Of a stretch of DNA of 50,065 nt, positions 27,752 through 35,694 are shown in pieces; positions within the stretch are counted from its first letter, which is position 1; every line of letters starts with the position of its first letter. The notes beneath the pieces were generated by a model, which did not search any database, was not told where the DNA came from, and saw only the letters and a list, made by a program, of their open reading frames with translations. The stretch spans positions 1 through 50,065 of the forward strand of contig CAMAVY010000005.1 in the NCBI GenBank assembly GCA_945861675.1. The letters are read 5' to 3'. Source of the stretch: Klebsiella pneumoniae. GTDB taxonomy: Bacteria; Pseudomonadota; Gammaproteobacteria; Pseudomonadales; Azotimanducaceae. A program made the translations under genes and the position numbers.

Positions 27752-28480
27752 TCAGTACTTGCCACGCACAACACCAATCACCCACCAGAGCCCGCTGACC
27801 AACGCAACCACCCAGGCCGGATCGAACAGCGTGCGCCAGATCGAAGACATGGACCGCGTGATGGCAAACGACTGCACATAAACGGTCTCGCACGCACCGT
27901 TGCCGAGATCCGTGCGAACCGTGCTTGTGCCGCGGTAGAACCCCGTATCGTTTCTGTACTCAGCCAGCACGCCCTTCAGATGAATCTGATCGCCAATCTG
28001 CGCCTTCATGATCTCGTCGCGCAGATCTGCCTTGTCCGCCAGCAGGTGGTTGTTGGACATCTGCGCCGGCACGAATGCGGCCCAGGCTTCACGCGATTGG
28101 GTGCGGAAATAGCAGGTGAACTCGGCGCTCCAGAAGCTGAACGCACTCAGGTCGAGCACGCTTGCGTTGCGGCCCCAGACCACACAGAGGTCCGCAACAT
28201 TCAGGTTGTCGTTCCATAGGCGATGCAGCGAAAACTCACCATCGTGATGCTTGCGCGAGACCACCAATCCATTCAGCTCGTATTCGTAACGCGGCTTGAT
28301 GCGATAGCGCACACCGCCTTGCTCAGCGTCGAACGGCGCCATGTCGGTTGACGCTTGAACGGGTTCGGCGGCGAGCTCGGCGCCCGGCTGCAGATCTTCG
28401 ACAAAGTCGTCGAACTGCCACCAGCACAGCAGGAACAACAGCAACGAACCCCAGAACAGCCAGCCCAGCAACTTAGCCAT
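27752..28480 (-). CDS. Membrane-anchored protein of unknown function
   Basis: A 242-residue protein with a membrane helix at each end (about 3-20, LLGWLFWGSLLLFLLCWW; about 215-236, AWVVALVSGLWWVIGVV) and a periplasmic domain of roughly 190 residues between. The middle contains YELNGLVVSRKHHDGEFSLH, DLCVVWGRNA, FTCYFRTQS and IGDQIHLKGVLAEY followed by RGTSTVRTDLGNGACETVYV, which looks like a small beta-rich (possibly OB-like) fold. The family was not recognised. ATG at 28480 is chosen over the TTG one codon earlier. It lies between two SDR genes on the same strand. Confidence 0.78.
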   Translation of the reverse strand: MAKLLGWLFWGSLLLFLLCWWQFDDFVEDLQPGAELAAEPVQASTDMAPFDAEQGGVRYRIKPRYEYELNGLVVSRKHHDGEFSLHRLWNDNLNVADLCVVWGRNASVLDLSAFSFWSAEFTCYFRTQSREAWAAFVPAQMSNNHLLADKADLRDEIMKAQIGDQIHLKGVLAEYRNDTGFYRGTSTVRTDLGNGACETVYVQSFAITRSMSSIWRTLFDPAWVVALVSGLWWVIGVVRGKY

Positions 28481-28501
28481 CAACGCGGTTCACACTGGAT
28501 G

Positions 28502-29419
28502 TCAGATGGGATCCCACGTGAAGTACTCGGGCGAACGCCGCATGTCTGTGAAGTACGGTTGCATGGACGGCACGGCGTGTTCAGCAATGCCCTCCAACGT
28601 CCATCCTGTCGCGCTGTGCACCGAGCGCACGGGGCGATTGGCGTTGAACAACATCAGTTCGTTCATGCGCACACCGAATATCTGCGAGCTGATGCCGGCA
28701 GCAGCATCGGACAGCAGAAACACCGCCATCGGCGCGATCTTGGCCGGCGTCATCTGCTTCATCTTGTCCAAGCGCGCCTGTTGTTCAGGCGTTTCCGACG
28801 GCAGGGTGCCAATCATGCGCGTCCACGCAAACGGCGAAACGCAGTTCGAGCGCACATTGAACGCGGCCATATCCAACGCGATCGAGCGCGACAGACCAAT
28901 GATGCCCATCTTGGCCGCGGAGTAGTTCGCCTGCCCCAGGTTGCCAATCAACGCAGACGTTGACGTGAAATGCACAAACGCGCCGGACTTCTGCTCCTTG
29001 AAGTAGTTCGCTGCTGCGCGGCTGGTATTGAAGCTGCCATTCAGGTGCACATCGATCACCTGCTTCCAATCCATGTGGCTCATGCGATGGAAGATGCGAT
29101 CGCGCAGGATGCCAGCGTTGTTGATCACGCCATCGATCTTGCCGAATGCATCCACGGCCTGCTTGACCATGGCTTCAGCATCGGCGGGCTCGGCCACGCT
29201 GCCGTAGTTCGCAACCGCCTCGCCGCCAGCCGCGATGATTTCATCGCACACCTTCTGGGCAGGCGTGTTGCTGCCGCCGCCTTCACCATCAACGGCACCA
29301 CCAAAGTCGTTCACCACGATGCGTGCGCCTTCCTGCGCCGCCAGCAACGCCATCTCACGGCCAATGCCGCCCCCAGCGCCCGTAATGAGCACGACCTTGC
29401 CCGTCAGCATGTTCGCCAT
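28502..29419 (-). CDS. SDR, HSD17B4/MFE-2-like
   Basis: A 305-residue SDR resembling the dehydrogenase part of peroxisomal multifunctional enzyme type 2, which oxidises 3-hydroxyacyl-CoA. Motifs are TGAGGGIG (13-20), VNDFGG (typical of this group), NNAGILRD (100-107), Ser153 and YSAAK (Tyr166, Lys170), followed by RSNCVSPFAWTRM. The ATG at 29419 has CGGAG six bases upstream; another in-frame ATG lies two codons earlier. A fatty-acid or steroid side-chain beta-oxidation role is inferred, supported by the acyl-CoA dehydrogenase upstream on the same strand. Confidence 0.9.
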   Translation of the reverse strand: MANMLTGKVVLITGAGGGIGREMALLAAQEGARIVVNDFGGAVDGEGGGSNTPAQKVCDEIIAAGGEAVANYGSVAEPADAEAMVKQAVDAFGKIDGVINNAGILRDRIFHRMSHMDWKQVIDVHLNGSFNTSRAAANYFKEQKSGAFVHFTSTSALIGNLGQANYSAAKMGIIGLSRSIALDMAAFNVRSNCVSPFAWTRMIGTLPSETPEQQARLDKMKQMTPAKIAPMAVFLLSDAAAGISSQIFGVRMNELMLFNANRPVRSVHSATGWTLEGIAEHAVPSMQPYFTDMRRSPEYFTWDPI

Positions 29420-29573
29420 CGCCATCTCCGTAGTTGGATTGATTCGTCAGTGTGGGTGAGACCAGCGGTGACGCGCGGCCTAGGGCGCAATGGTGCCGGA
29501 ATCAGGGCGCGAATCGGGAGCTTTGGCGGGTTCTTGCGGCATGGGCTTCTACCAGCGGGCCGCGCCGAGCTTT

Positions 29574-29697
29574 GTTCGGACTGGGTGGGGTTTCCGCTGA
29601 CCGCTCCGCGCCGATGCGGCGCGGCACATCCATGTGTCGCTGCGACTCCGGGCATCCTGCCCTACGACGCTCATCGGAAACCCCACCCAGCCCGAAC
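29574..29697. repeat. Imperfect 29-bp inverted repeat with nested palindromes
   Basis: Left arm 29574-29602 pairs with 29669-29697 at 26 of 29 positions (core CTGGGTGGGGTTTCCG). The 66-bp interior has smaller palindromes such as GCGCCGATGCGGCGC and GGCACATCCATGTGTC. The structure resembles REP/BIME or MITE-like repeats; no transposase is present. Confidence 0.85.
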
Positions 29698-29896
29698 GCA
29701 CGGCGCTCTGCATCGGTCAAGATGGCTCGCACAAGCAAGATCAGTTTGAGCCGTCGTCTTTGGCCGCGGCGAATCGTCGGCAGCCAAGCAACACACTGTC
29801 GACGTGTGCTGGTGCACCGAGGACGCTGTTCGTCTTCGCCTAAGCACCTGAGCCGCTCAGAGCACAATTCCCTTTCCGCCCAATAGCCCATCCTCC

Positions 29897-29918
29897 GCCG
29901 GCGCACGGATGCGCCGGC
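29897..29918. repeat. Perfect 9-bp hairpin
   Basis: GCCGGCGCA pairs with TGCGCCGGC around the tetraloop CGGA. It lies between the two larger inverted repeats and has no T-run. Confidence 0.8.
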
Positions 29919-29950
29919 TCCGGCCACCACCCACCCGAGCTGGCTGTGCG

Positions 29951-30067
29951 GGGGTGGTGGGGGGATGTTTGCGCCGACGTAGAGGCACAGGGATGTGCCG
30001 AAACAAGCGCTACATGGACGTACGAGCGTAGCGAGAGCGGTCGGCGCAAACATCCCCCCACCACCCC
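29951..30067. repeat. Perfect 28-bp inverted repeat (MITE/REP-like)
   Basis: The arms 29951-29978 and 30040-30067 are exact reverse complements over 28 bases, beginning GGGGTGGTGGGGGGATG. The 61-bp interior includes the hairpin GGCACAGGGATGTGCC and a partly palindromic TACATGGACGTAC. The element sits just downstream of the acyl-CoA dehydrogenase stop codon and may also act as a transcription stop for it. Confidence 0.92.
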
Positions 30068-30108
30068 AAAAGCTCAGCCAGCCACACGACAACCTCAGCC
30101 AGCAACGC

Positions 30109-31344
30109 TCAAACCTCAACATCCCCCGCCAACAACCTCTGCACAATCGTCCGCCGCAAAATCTCATTGGTCCCATCAGCGACATTGACATTCCGCACGT
30201 CCTGCCACGCATGCACCAGCCCAATCTCGTTGGTGAAGCCAATGGCGCCATGCGTCTGCATCGCCCGATCCAAAGCGCGCGCGGCAATCTCAACCGCATA
30301 GGCCTTGGTCATCGACAGCTCCTTGATGGCCCGCTCACCACGATCAAGCAGCGCGGCCACATTCAACGCCATGAGGTGCGCCGCATGCAGCTCCATCGCC
30401 GACTCTGCCAGCGGAAACGTAACACCCTGGTATTCGGTGATCGGCTTGCCAAACGCCTCGCGCTGGCGCGCATAGGTCAGCGCCATCTCCAATGCCCAAC
30501 GACCCAGCCCGACCGCACGCGCGGTGTTGTACACGCGGCCGATCGACACACCCAGCAGGCCGATCTTGAAACCTTCGTGCAACTCGCCCACCAGTTGCCA
30601 TGCTTCGACGCGAAGGTCTTCGAACAGCAATGCGCCTTCGTTGCCGCCCACCGAGCCATGCATGCGAATGACGCTCTCCAGCGTGAAACCCGGCGCGTTC
30701 GTGGGCACCAGAAACGCGCTGATGCCGCCAGCTTTGCGTGCTGCGCGTTCCGCATCGGTCACTACAAACACAATGCACCAGTCGGCCTGCGGCGAATTTG
30801 TTGTCCAGATCTTGCGGCCGCTGATCAGCCACGCATCGCCGCTACGCACCGCGCGGGTCTTGATCATCGTGGCATCGGAGCCTGCGCCCGGTTCCGACAT
30901 GCCGAAGCACATTGATGTGCGCCCAAGCATCATGTCGTCCAGGATCTCGGCCCGTGCGCGCTCGGTGGTCTGCAGCAACACCGAGCTCGGCCCGAACGCC
31001 CAGTGGCTGACCGTGTATGCACCCAACCAGTTGTGGCTGCCACAGAGTCGGTAGATGCGCTCCCAGACCACGAAGTACGCGAGCATGCCTAATCCCCCCC
31101 CGCCCAATGCCGTTGGCACAGACATGCTGTAGAAGCCCGCGGCGGCGGCGGCCATGCGCACTTCGCGAATGTGCTGAACTACGGCCGGCGAGTAACGGCC
31201 ATCATCGGCGTAGGTGAGGCGCGGCTCTGACAACAGCCGATGATCGCGTTGATGGCGCGGATACACCTCGGTCTTCAGGAAGCGCTCGACGCTGTCGGCA
31301 AGCGCCTCGATCTCGGCGGGTACGGGAAAGGCGATAGCGGTCAT
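30109..31344 (-). CDS. Acyl-CoA dehydrogenase
   Basis: A 411-residue FAD enzyme of the acyl-CoA dehydrogenase fold. Motifs are CFGMSEPGAGSDATMIKTRA (FAD and substrate loop), WLISGRKIWTTNS, RQREAFGKPITEYQGV and the C-terminal MQTHGAIGF. At the place of the catalytic Glu of MCAD (EGT) it has Asp390 (VADGTNEILRR), as in ACAD10/11-like and CaiA-like groups. This suggests an unusual acyl substrate. Start ATG at 31344 follows from the N-terminal helix PVPAEIEALADSVERFL. The SDR and phosphotransferase of this window could belong to the same catabolic set. Confidence 0.92.
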   Translation of the reverse strand: MTAIAFPVPAEIEALADSVERFLKTEVYPRHQRDHRLLSEPRLTYADDGRYSPAVVQHIREVRMAAAAAGFYSMSVPTALGGGGLGMLAYFVVWERIYRLCGSHNWLGAYTVSHWAFGPSSVLLQTTERARAEILDDMMLGRTSMCFGMSEPGAGSDATMIKTRAVRSGDAWLISGRKIWTTNSPQADWCIVFVVTDAERAARKAGGISAFLVPTNAPGFTLESVIRMHGSVGGNEGALLFEDLRVEAWQLVGELHEGFKIGLLGVSIGRVYNTARAVGLGRWALEMALTYARQREAFGKPITEYQGVTFPLAESAMELHAAHLMALNVAALLDRGERAIKELSMTKAYAVEIAARALDRAMQTHGAIGFTNEIGLVHAWQDVRNVNVADGTNEILRRTIVQRLLAGDVEV

Positions 31345-31401
31345 TCGTTACGTCCGTTCAGGCGGCTGAGCTCAGCGGTTCGATGTTGCAGCAATTCACT
31401 C

Positions 31402-32019
31402 CTATCGGTTGCCTGCTGCCATCACCCACAGCATTTCCTGCCCAGCTTCGCCGGGCGCTGTCAGCTCGCGACTTCGAACACTGCGCAGGAAATAGCCGAG
31501 CGCACGCGGAATGGCCGCGCTGCGTACATTGGCCGCATCGCACACGATGAATACTTCGTCCACGTTCGGCATGCGTACGGCGATATCCGTCAACGATTTC
31601 GCAAGGGCGCGCGCGTAGCCGCGACCGCCCACAGCAGCATGCGTCCAGTAGCCAATCTCCAGTGTGCGTGGACCCCGCCGAGTCATCAGCCCGCACGCGC
31701 CCAGCACACGGCCGCCGAACATGGGGTCGGGCGCGGTCTTGTCGCGTGCTACGGCATGATTGCTGACAAGCAGATAGTTGAACTCGTCACCACGCGCCCA
31801 GGCGGCCTCGCCATCAGCGAGGCGCTGGGCTTGAAAGGCGGGATCACTGGATTCGTCGCCATCGGCCCAAGGCATCCAGGGCAGCAGATAGGCTTTCGAT
31901 CCTGCGACCGCGCGCGCGAGTTGCACTGCGTCGGTCGCCCGCGCTCGACGCAGCGCGATGCCGTCGGGGTGATCCAGCGCAATGTGTTCGGGGATGGCGC
32001 TTGGCAGCATGTTGATCAC
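31402..32019 (-). CDS. GNAT N-acetyltransferase, RimJ/RimL-like
   Basis: A 205-residue acetyltransferase. Visible features are IALRRARATDAVQLARAV, LPWMPWADGD, TLEIGYWTHAAVGGRGYARA (acetyl-CoA loop, here GGRGYA) and CDAANVRSAAIPRALGY. These fit the RimJ/RimL branch that acetylates protein N-termini, though the group also holds small-molecule acetylases. GTG at 32019 is chosen: AGAGG lies 8 bases upstream and the codon overlaps the MmcQ stop (GTGA). An ATG nine bases on is an alternative. Confidence 0.87.
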   Translation of the reverse strand: MINMLPSAIPEHIALDHPDGIALRRARATDAVQLARAVAGSKAYLLPWMPWADGDESSDPAFQAQRLADGEAAWARGDEFNYLLVSNHAVARDKTAPDPMFGGRVLGACGLMTRRGPRTLEIGYWTHAAVGGRGYARALAKSLTDIAVRMPNVDEVFIVCDAANVRSAAIPRALGYFLRSVRSRELTAPGEAGQEMLWVMAAGNR

Positions 32020-32450
32020 GAGGTTCGCCTCTGGCGCGATTGCTTCGCGGTAACAGATTTTTCTTTCGGTTTGGGTCTGGGCGCTGCAGCCGGCGCCGAT
32101 GCAGCCGGCTGCGCATCGAATGCCGCAATCAGTTTCGCCGGGGCAACCAGTCGCCACGCCGCCTCGAGAAGTCGCGGCAGCGCCGCCCGGCGCAGGTGCC
32201 TCAGGTCGATCGGGACTGCGGGGTAGTCTTTGTAGTGGTCGGTAATGAAGAAGGTCTGTGCGTCCGACTGCATCAGCATCTCGCGATCGAAGAACTCACA
32301 GCGCAATACGAGCGCACCTTCTGCTTCTGAGCGCAGCCGGCCCATGAACTTGCCTTTCACCTTCAGTGCGGGCGTGTTGTAGGACGTGCCCACTTCAAGT
32401 CCAGCCAGATGCCGGGCGGCGGCCACCACTTCATCGAAACTGATTGCCAT
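32016..32450 (-). CDS. MmcQ/YjbR family protein
   Basis: A 144-residue CyaY-like-fold protein. The family signature runs ISFDEVVAAARHLAGLEVGT, then ALKVKGKFMGRL and FFITDHYKDYPAVPIDL, followed by an Ala/Pro/Lys-rich tail (AASAPAAAPRPKPKEKS) that looks disordered. DNA binding has been proposed for YjbR, but function is not settled. It is cotranscribed with the GNAT gene (4-base overlap). Confidence 0.85.
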   Translation of the reverse strand: MAISFDEVVAAARHLAGLEVGTSYNTPALKVKGKFMGRLRSEAEGALVLRCEFFDREMLMQSDAQTFFITDHYKDYPAVPIDLRHLRRAALPRLLEAAWRLVAPAKLIAAFDAQPAASAPAAAPRPKPKEKSVTAKQSRQRRTS

Positions 32451-32776
32451 TGCCTTGGGTGCCCCACTGCGGACCGCCGGCAACTACACCCTGTCCTGAT
32501 TTCTCAAACAAGTGCAGGTGGACTGCGCAGCCAACTCAGGCGCCTGAGCGTCAACGACGTCCTGTACATCTGCGCGATTTGCTGTTCGACGTCGCCAGGC
32601 AACAGTGCTGCCTCCATACTCGGGCCGACATTCTCAGGCCGACATTCTCAGGCCGACATTGTGTCGTGTGGTTTGTTCGCCCTACGCACTCGGCGCACGG
32701 ATGCCGACGCAAACGATCACCGCTTCAGTGGCTTCGCGCGCAGCGGTCGTCACACCTCGAAAGGAAAACGAAAGTC
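32451..32776. other. Intergenic gap with a 14-bp tandem repeat
   Basis: This 326-bp region separates divergent genes and should hold promoters for the MmcQ-like and flavin monooxygenase genes. The only clear structure is the tandem repeat at 32623-32660. The long plus-strand extension of the monooxygenase frame through it is not considered coding. Confidence 0.55.
32623..32660 (+). repeat. 14-bp tandem repeat (2.7 copies)
   Basis: GGCCGACATTCTCA occurs at 32623 and 32637, followed by a partial copy (GGCCGACATT) at 32651. The copies are contiguous with no spacer, so this is not a CRISPR. It lies about 120 bases before the flavin monooxygenase start. Confidence 0.9.
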
Positions 32777-34009
32777 ATGGTCCAGAAAGCAATCCTCGAG
32801 CGCCGCGACGCGATCGAGAAGACACCGATCCTGCAGCGCATCGCCGCCATCAAGGACACGCTCCGGGAGGCGGGCGACGAAGGACAGCGGGTTCGTCGTC
32901 TGCCGGCATTCGGCTCCAAGGCGTTAGCCGATGCGGGGCTCTACCGCCACACGCTGCCGCGCGAGTTGGGCGGCGAGGACATGAATGCCCGCCAGCAGAT
33001 CGAGGTCATCGAGGCCTGTGCCGCCATCGACGGTTCCGTCGGCTGGTGCGTACAGATTTCGTCGGAGATCAACGCCCTGGTCATCCGCCGAATGGATCCT
33101 GCATTTGCGCATCGCATCTACGAGACCTGGGAGGCTGTCGTCTGTTCCGGCCTTGGTACGCCGAACGGGCCGAACCCCGGCCGCTGGGCCAAGCGCGACG
33201 GCGATGGCTGGCGGCTGAACTATCAGGGCTCGTTTGCCAGCAACAGCTACAACGCGACCTGGAACTTCGTCATGGGCATGCAGACGATCGACCCCGACAC
33301 CGGCAAGCCCGCCGACGCCTCCTTCATGGTGCCGAAGGGCGAGTTCGAGATCGTGGATACCTGGGACATGGCCGGCATGCGGGGATCAGGCAGCCACGAT
33401 GTGCGGATGGCCGACTGCTATGTCCCGCCGGAGCATCTTCTCCCCCTCGCGTCGCTGGGGCCCTGCGAAATCTGGGACAACCCAACCCACCGCAACCCGC
33501 TGCAGGTCATCTACAACAAAGCGGCCGTGTCGCTCGGTGTCTGCAAAGGTGCCCTCGAGTCCTTCACCCAGCTGGCGCAGGGCAAGGTCCCGTGGGGTAC
33601 CAGCACGACGCTGAAAGACCTCGGCCCCATCCAGGACCGGGTTGGCAGGGCCATGGCTGAGTACATCGCCGTGCGCAGCGCCGTGATGGAGACGCAGGCA
33701 CAGCTCGAGGATCATCTGGGAGCGCTTCCCGCCAAGGGCGGGCGGCTGACGCCGGAGTGGGAATTCTTCTGGCCGGCCCAACTCGCCAGCACACATGCGG
33801 CGCAGAAGTGCCGGGAGATCGTCAGCGATCTCAACAATATGGCCGGCACGACGGGAAGCCGCCTGGACAGCCCACTCGAACGCCAGCTCCGCGACGCGCA
33901 CCAGGCCGCCAGCCATGGGGCGGTCTCATGGCGGCACTACCAGGACATCGGCAAGACGCTGGTCGGTCACGAAGTCCCTCCCGGATTCAATATCGTGACG
34001 CGCGCATGA
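32777..34009 (+). CDS. Acyl-CoA dehydrogenase-fold flavin monooxygenase (HsaA-like)
   Basis: A 410-residue protein of the acyl-CoA dehydrogenase fold without acyl-CoA motifs. Instead it matches two-component flavin hydroxylases such as HsaA or HpaB-C2: GLYRHTLPRELGGEDM, EACAAIDGSVGWCVQISSEI, ATWNFVMGMQ, DTWDMAGMRGSGSHDV and a late CREIVSDLNNMAGTTGSRLD. Such enzymes use reduced FMN/FAD from a partner reductase to hydroxylate phenolic rings, including steroid ring A. No reductase gene is in the window. ATG at 32777 is chosen because homology-like sequence begins soon after; the ribosome site is weak. Confidence 0.85.
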   Translation: MVQKAILERRDAIEKTPILQRIAAIKDTLREAGDEGQRVRRLPAFGSKALADAGLYRHTLPRELGGEDMNARQQIEVIEACAAIDGSVGWCVQISSEINALVIRRMDPAFAHRIYETWEAVVCSGLGTPNGPNPGRWAKRDGDGWRLNYQGSFASNSYNATWNFVMGMQTIDPDTGKPADASFMVPKGEFEIVDTWDMAGMRGSGSHDVRMADCYVPPEHLLPLASLGPCEIWDNPTHRNPLQVIYNKAAVSLGVCKGALESFTQLAQGKVPWGTSTTLKDLGPIQDRVGRAMAEYIAVRSAVMETQAQLEDHLGALPAKGGRLTPEWEFFWPAQLASTHAAQKCREIVSDLNNMAGTTGSRLDSPLERQLRDAHQAASHGAVSWRHYQDIGKTLVGHEVPPGFNIVTRA

Positions 34010-34145
34010 GGCGCGTGTCGGCGGGTTGCTGCTGGCGCGCGAGAATCAACAGCAAGTCAATTCGCAGCGAGCACCAATAGCGGCGTCCGATCTCGGCCAG
34101 AGAAACGACTGACATGGGCATGCAGGTGTCCGCGCGCGCATTTCC

Positions 34146-34860
34146 ATGCCGGCGAGGCTGCGGCTACGTTTCCGCAGCCCTGACGAGCCTGAACCAGCAC
34201 CCGTCCAGCAGATTGCGGGACTCACCTTGAGCGCAGGAAGCGAAACGACGGCGGGCGATGATCGGCCTGGCGCACCAACAGTCAGTACGCGAGCTGCCGG
34301 CTCAATAGAAGAACTCGTGGCTGCCGGTGCCTTGGCGCTGGCCTTTCGCCGCCTGCCCGTAAGCATTCTGATGGCCTGCGCCATCGGCTTTACCTTCGTC
34401 GCGATGCTCGGGCCGTGCTTCTCCAATCAGGGCATCTGCGTCTGGCTCGGGGTCATGGTCAGTGTGTATCTGATCCGCTTCCTGACTTGGCGAAGTTGGA
34501 AGCGCAACCCGCCCGGGCTGGCAGATAGAAGGCGGTGGCAGGTGTTGTTCGGGGTAGGTGCCGGGCTGTCAGGCGGCAGCTGGGCGTTCGGTGGGGCTTA
34601 TCTGCTGCCGGCGGCGGGTCAACTCGAGACCATTCTGTTGCTGGTGGCCGTGCTGGTGGTCAGCTCGACGGCGGCAAATACGTTGGGCGCGCAGTTCGGC
34701 GCCATGATCGCGTTCCTTGGCACTTCCATCCTGCCGGTCGCACTGGGGCGCTGTTCATCGGCGGCGGTGCTATCTAACGCATGACCGCCATGGCGCTGCT
34801 GTGCTGGTTCACTGCCATGTCCGCGGCCGGCTATCAGACACACGACCGAGTCCAGGCAAC
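34146..34860 (+). pseudogene. Membrane sensor domain remnant (GGDEF/kinase N-terminal type)
   Basis: From 34146 the frame encodes about 200 residues with five or six membrane helices (ILMACAIGFTFVAMLGPC, IRFLTWRSWKRNPPG, VLFGVGAGLSGGSWAFGGAY, LLLVAVLVVSSTAANTLGAQ). This looks like the N-terminal membrane region of a signalling protein. Near 34745 the frame shifts; the next frame reads GALFIGGGAI, meets TAA, then continues MTAMALLCWFTAMSAAGYQT and fades after HDRVQAT. No cytoplasmic output domain follows. The identity of the lost output is inferred from the layout only. Confidence 0.55.
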
Positions 34861-35072
34861 GCGCATGCCGATCGCGATAGCCCCCCTGATTCGCCAAGGC
34901 TATGTGATGGCGTTTACATTTCTCGCACAAGAATGTGTCAAGTTTCCTGACACCGCACAGACGGGTCGATGCCAAAGCGGCGACGACCTCAACCGCGCGG
35001 CGGGATACATTCCCCGTGCCTGCACCCTCTGTTCGCTTGGTCCTTCTCCTCAGGCCACCCCCGAGACCCACG

Positions 35073-35600
35073 ATGCCCACCGACCCAATCCAGACCCTGC
35101 TCGACCGCGCCGCCATCATCGATGTGCTGTCCAACTACGCCACCGGCCTCGACGCCCGCGACTGGGTGCTCTGGCGAACCGTGTTCATTGACGAGGTGCT
35201 GTTCGACCTGAGCAGCTGGACCGGACAGCCGGCCCGCGTGCTGAACGCGGACAAAGTAGTCGCCGGTCAGGCCCGCGAGTTCGCGGAACTCAGCGTGACG
35301 CAGCACTTCATGACCAACCATCGCGTGACCATCGATGGCGACAGCGCAAGACTGTTGGCGCACATGCGTGCGGAGCACTGGATTCCGTTAGAGGCGCGCG
35401 ACGGCAATCGCACCAGCGAGCGCTACACCATGTTCGGCTACTACGACGACAAGCTTGTGCGCACCGCCGACGGCTGGAAGATCGCCGAGATGCAACTGAA
35501 CGTTACGCACACCGAGGGTCCGCGGTGGGTCATGCAGGAAGCTGCACGGCGCGCACGTGCCAAGCGGGATGGGCAGAAGCAGAAAGGCGCAAATCTCTAG
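35073..35600 (+). CDS. SnoaL/NTF2-like protein
   Basis: A 175-residue cone-fold protein. Family features are the N-terminal LLDRAAIIDVLSNYATGLDA, DWVLWRTVFIDEVLFDLSSW, SVTQHFMTNHRVTI and DGWKIAEMQLNVTH. Such proteins are isomerases, dehydratases or ring-hydroxylating-dioxygenase-like subunits in aromatic, polyketide or steroid pathways. ATG at 35073 is chosen because upstream residues are low-complexity. A basic tail (RRARAKRDGQKQK) ends the protein. It follows the dead membrane-sensor gene and has no partner on its strand. Confidence 0.87.
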   Translation: MPTDPIQTLLDRAAIIDVLSNYATGLDARDWVLWRTVFIDEVLFDLSSWTGQPARVLNADKVVAGQAREFAELSVTQHFMTNHRVTIDGDSARLLAHMRAEHWIPLEARDGNRTSERYTMFGYYDDKLVRTADGWKIAEMQLNVTHTEGPRWVMQEAARRARAKRDGQKQKGANL

Positions 35601-35694
35601 CGATTCATGCCGTTAACGGAACTGATGAGCTGCAGAGCGAACGAACCAACGCATTGCTATTCAGATCCGGCCAACTGCAATACTCAGGCGCGGT

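Larger units (their letters stand above)
29420..30108. other. Gene-free region of inverted repeats
   Basis: About 690 bases between the SDR and the acyl-CoA dehydrogenase contain no convincing gene. The region is built from nested palindromes: a 29-bp imperfect inverted repeat, a perfect 9-bp hairpin and a perfect 28-bp inverted repeat, listed separately. The long minus-strand frame across it (to 30299) is low-complexity and is not considered a gene. Confidence 0.75.

Noticed and set aside
29502-30299. Long minus-strand reading frame (265 codons) across the inverted-repeat region
   Set aside because: It runs through the perfect palindromes and into the acyl-CoA dehydrogenase gene, is rich in Arg, Cys and Gly, and shows no family features.
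32623-32660. Possible mini CRISPR array
   Set aside because: The repeats are 14 bp and directly adjacent with no spacers, and no cas genes are nearby.
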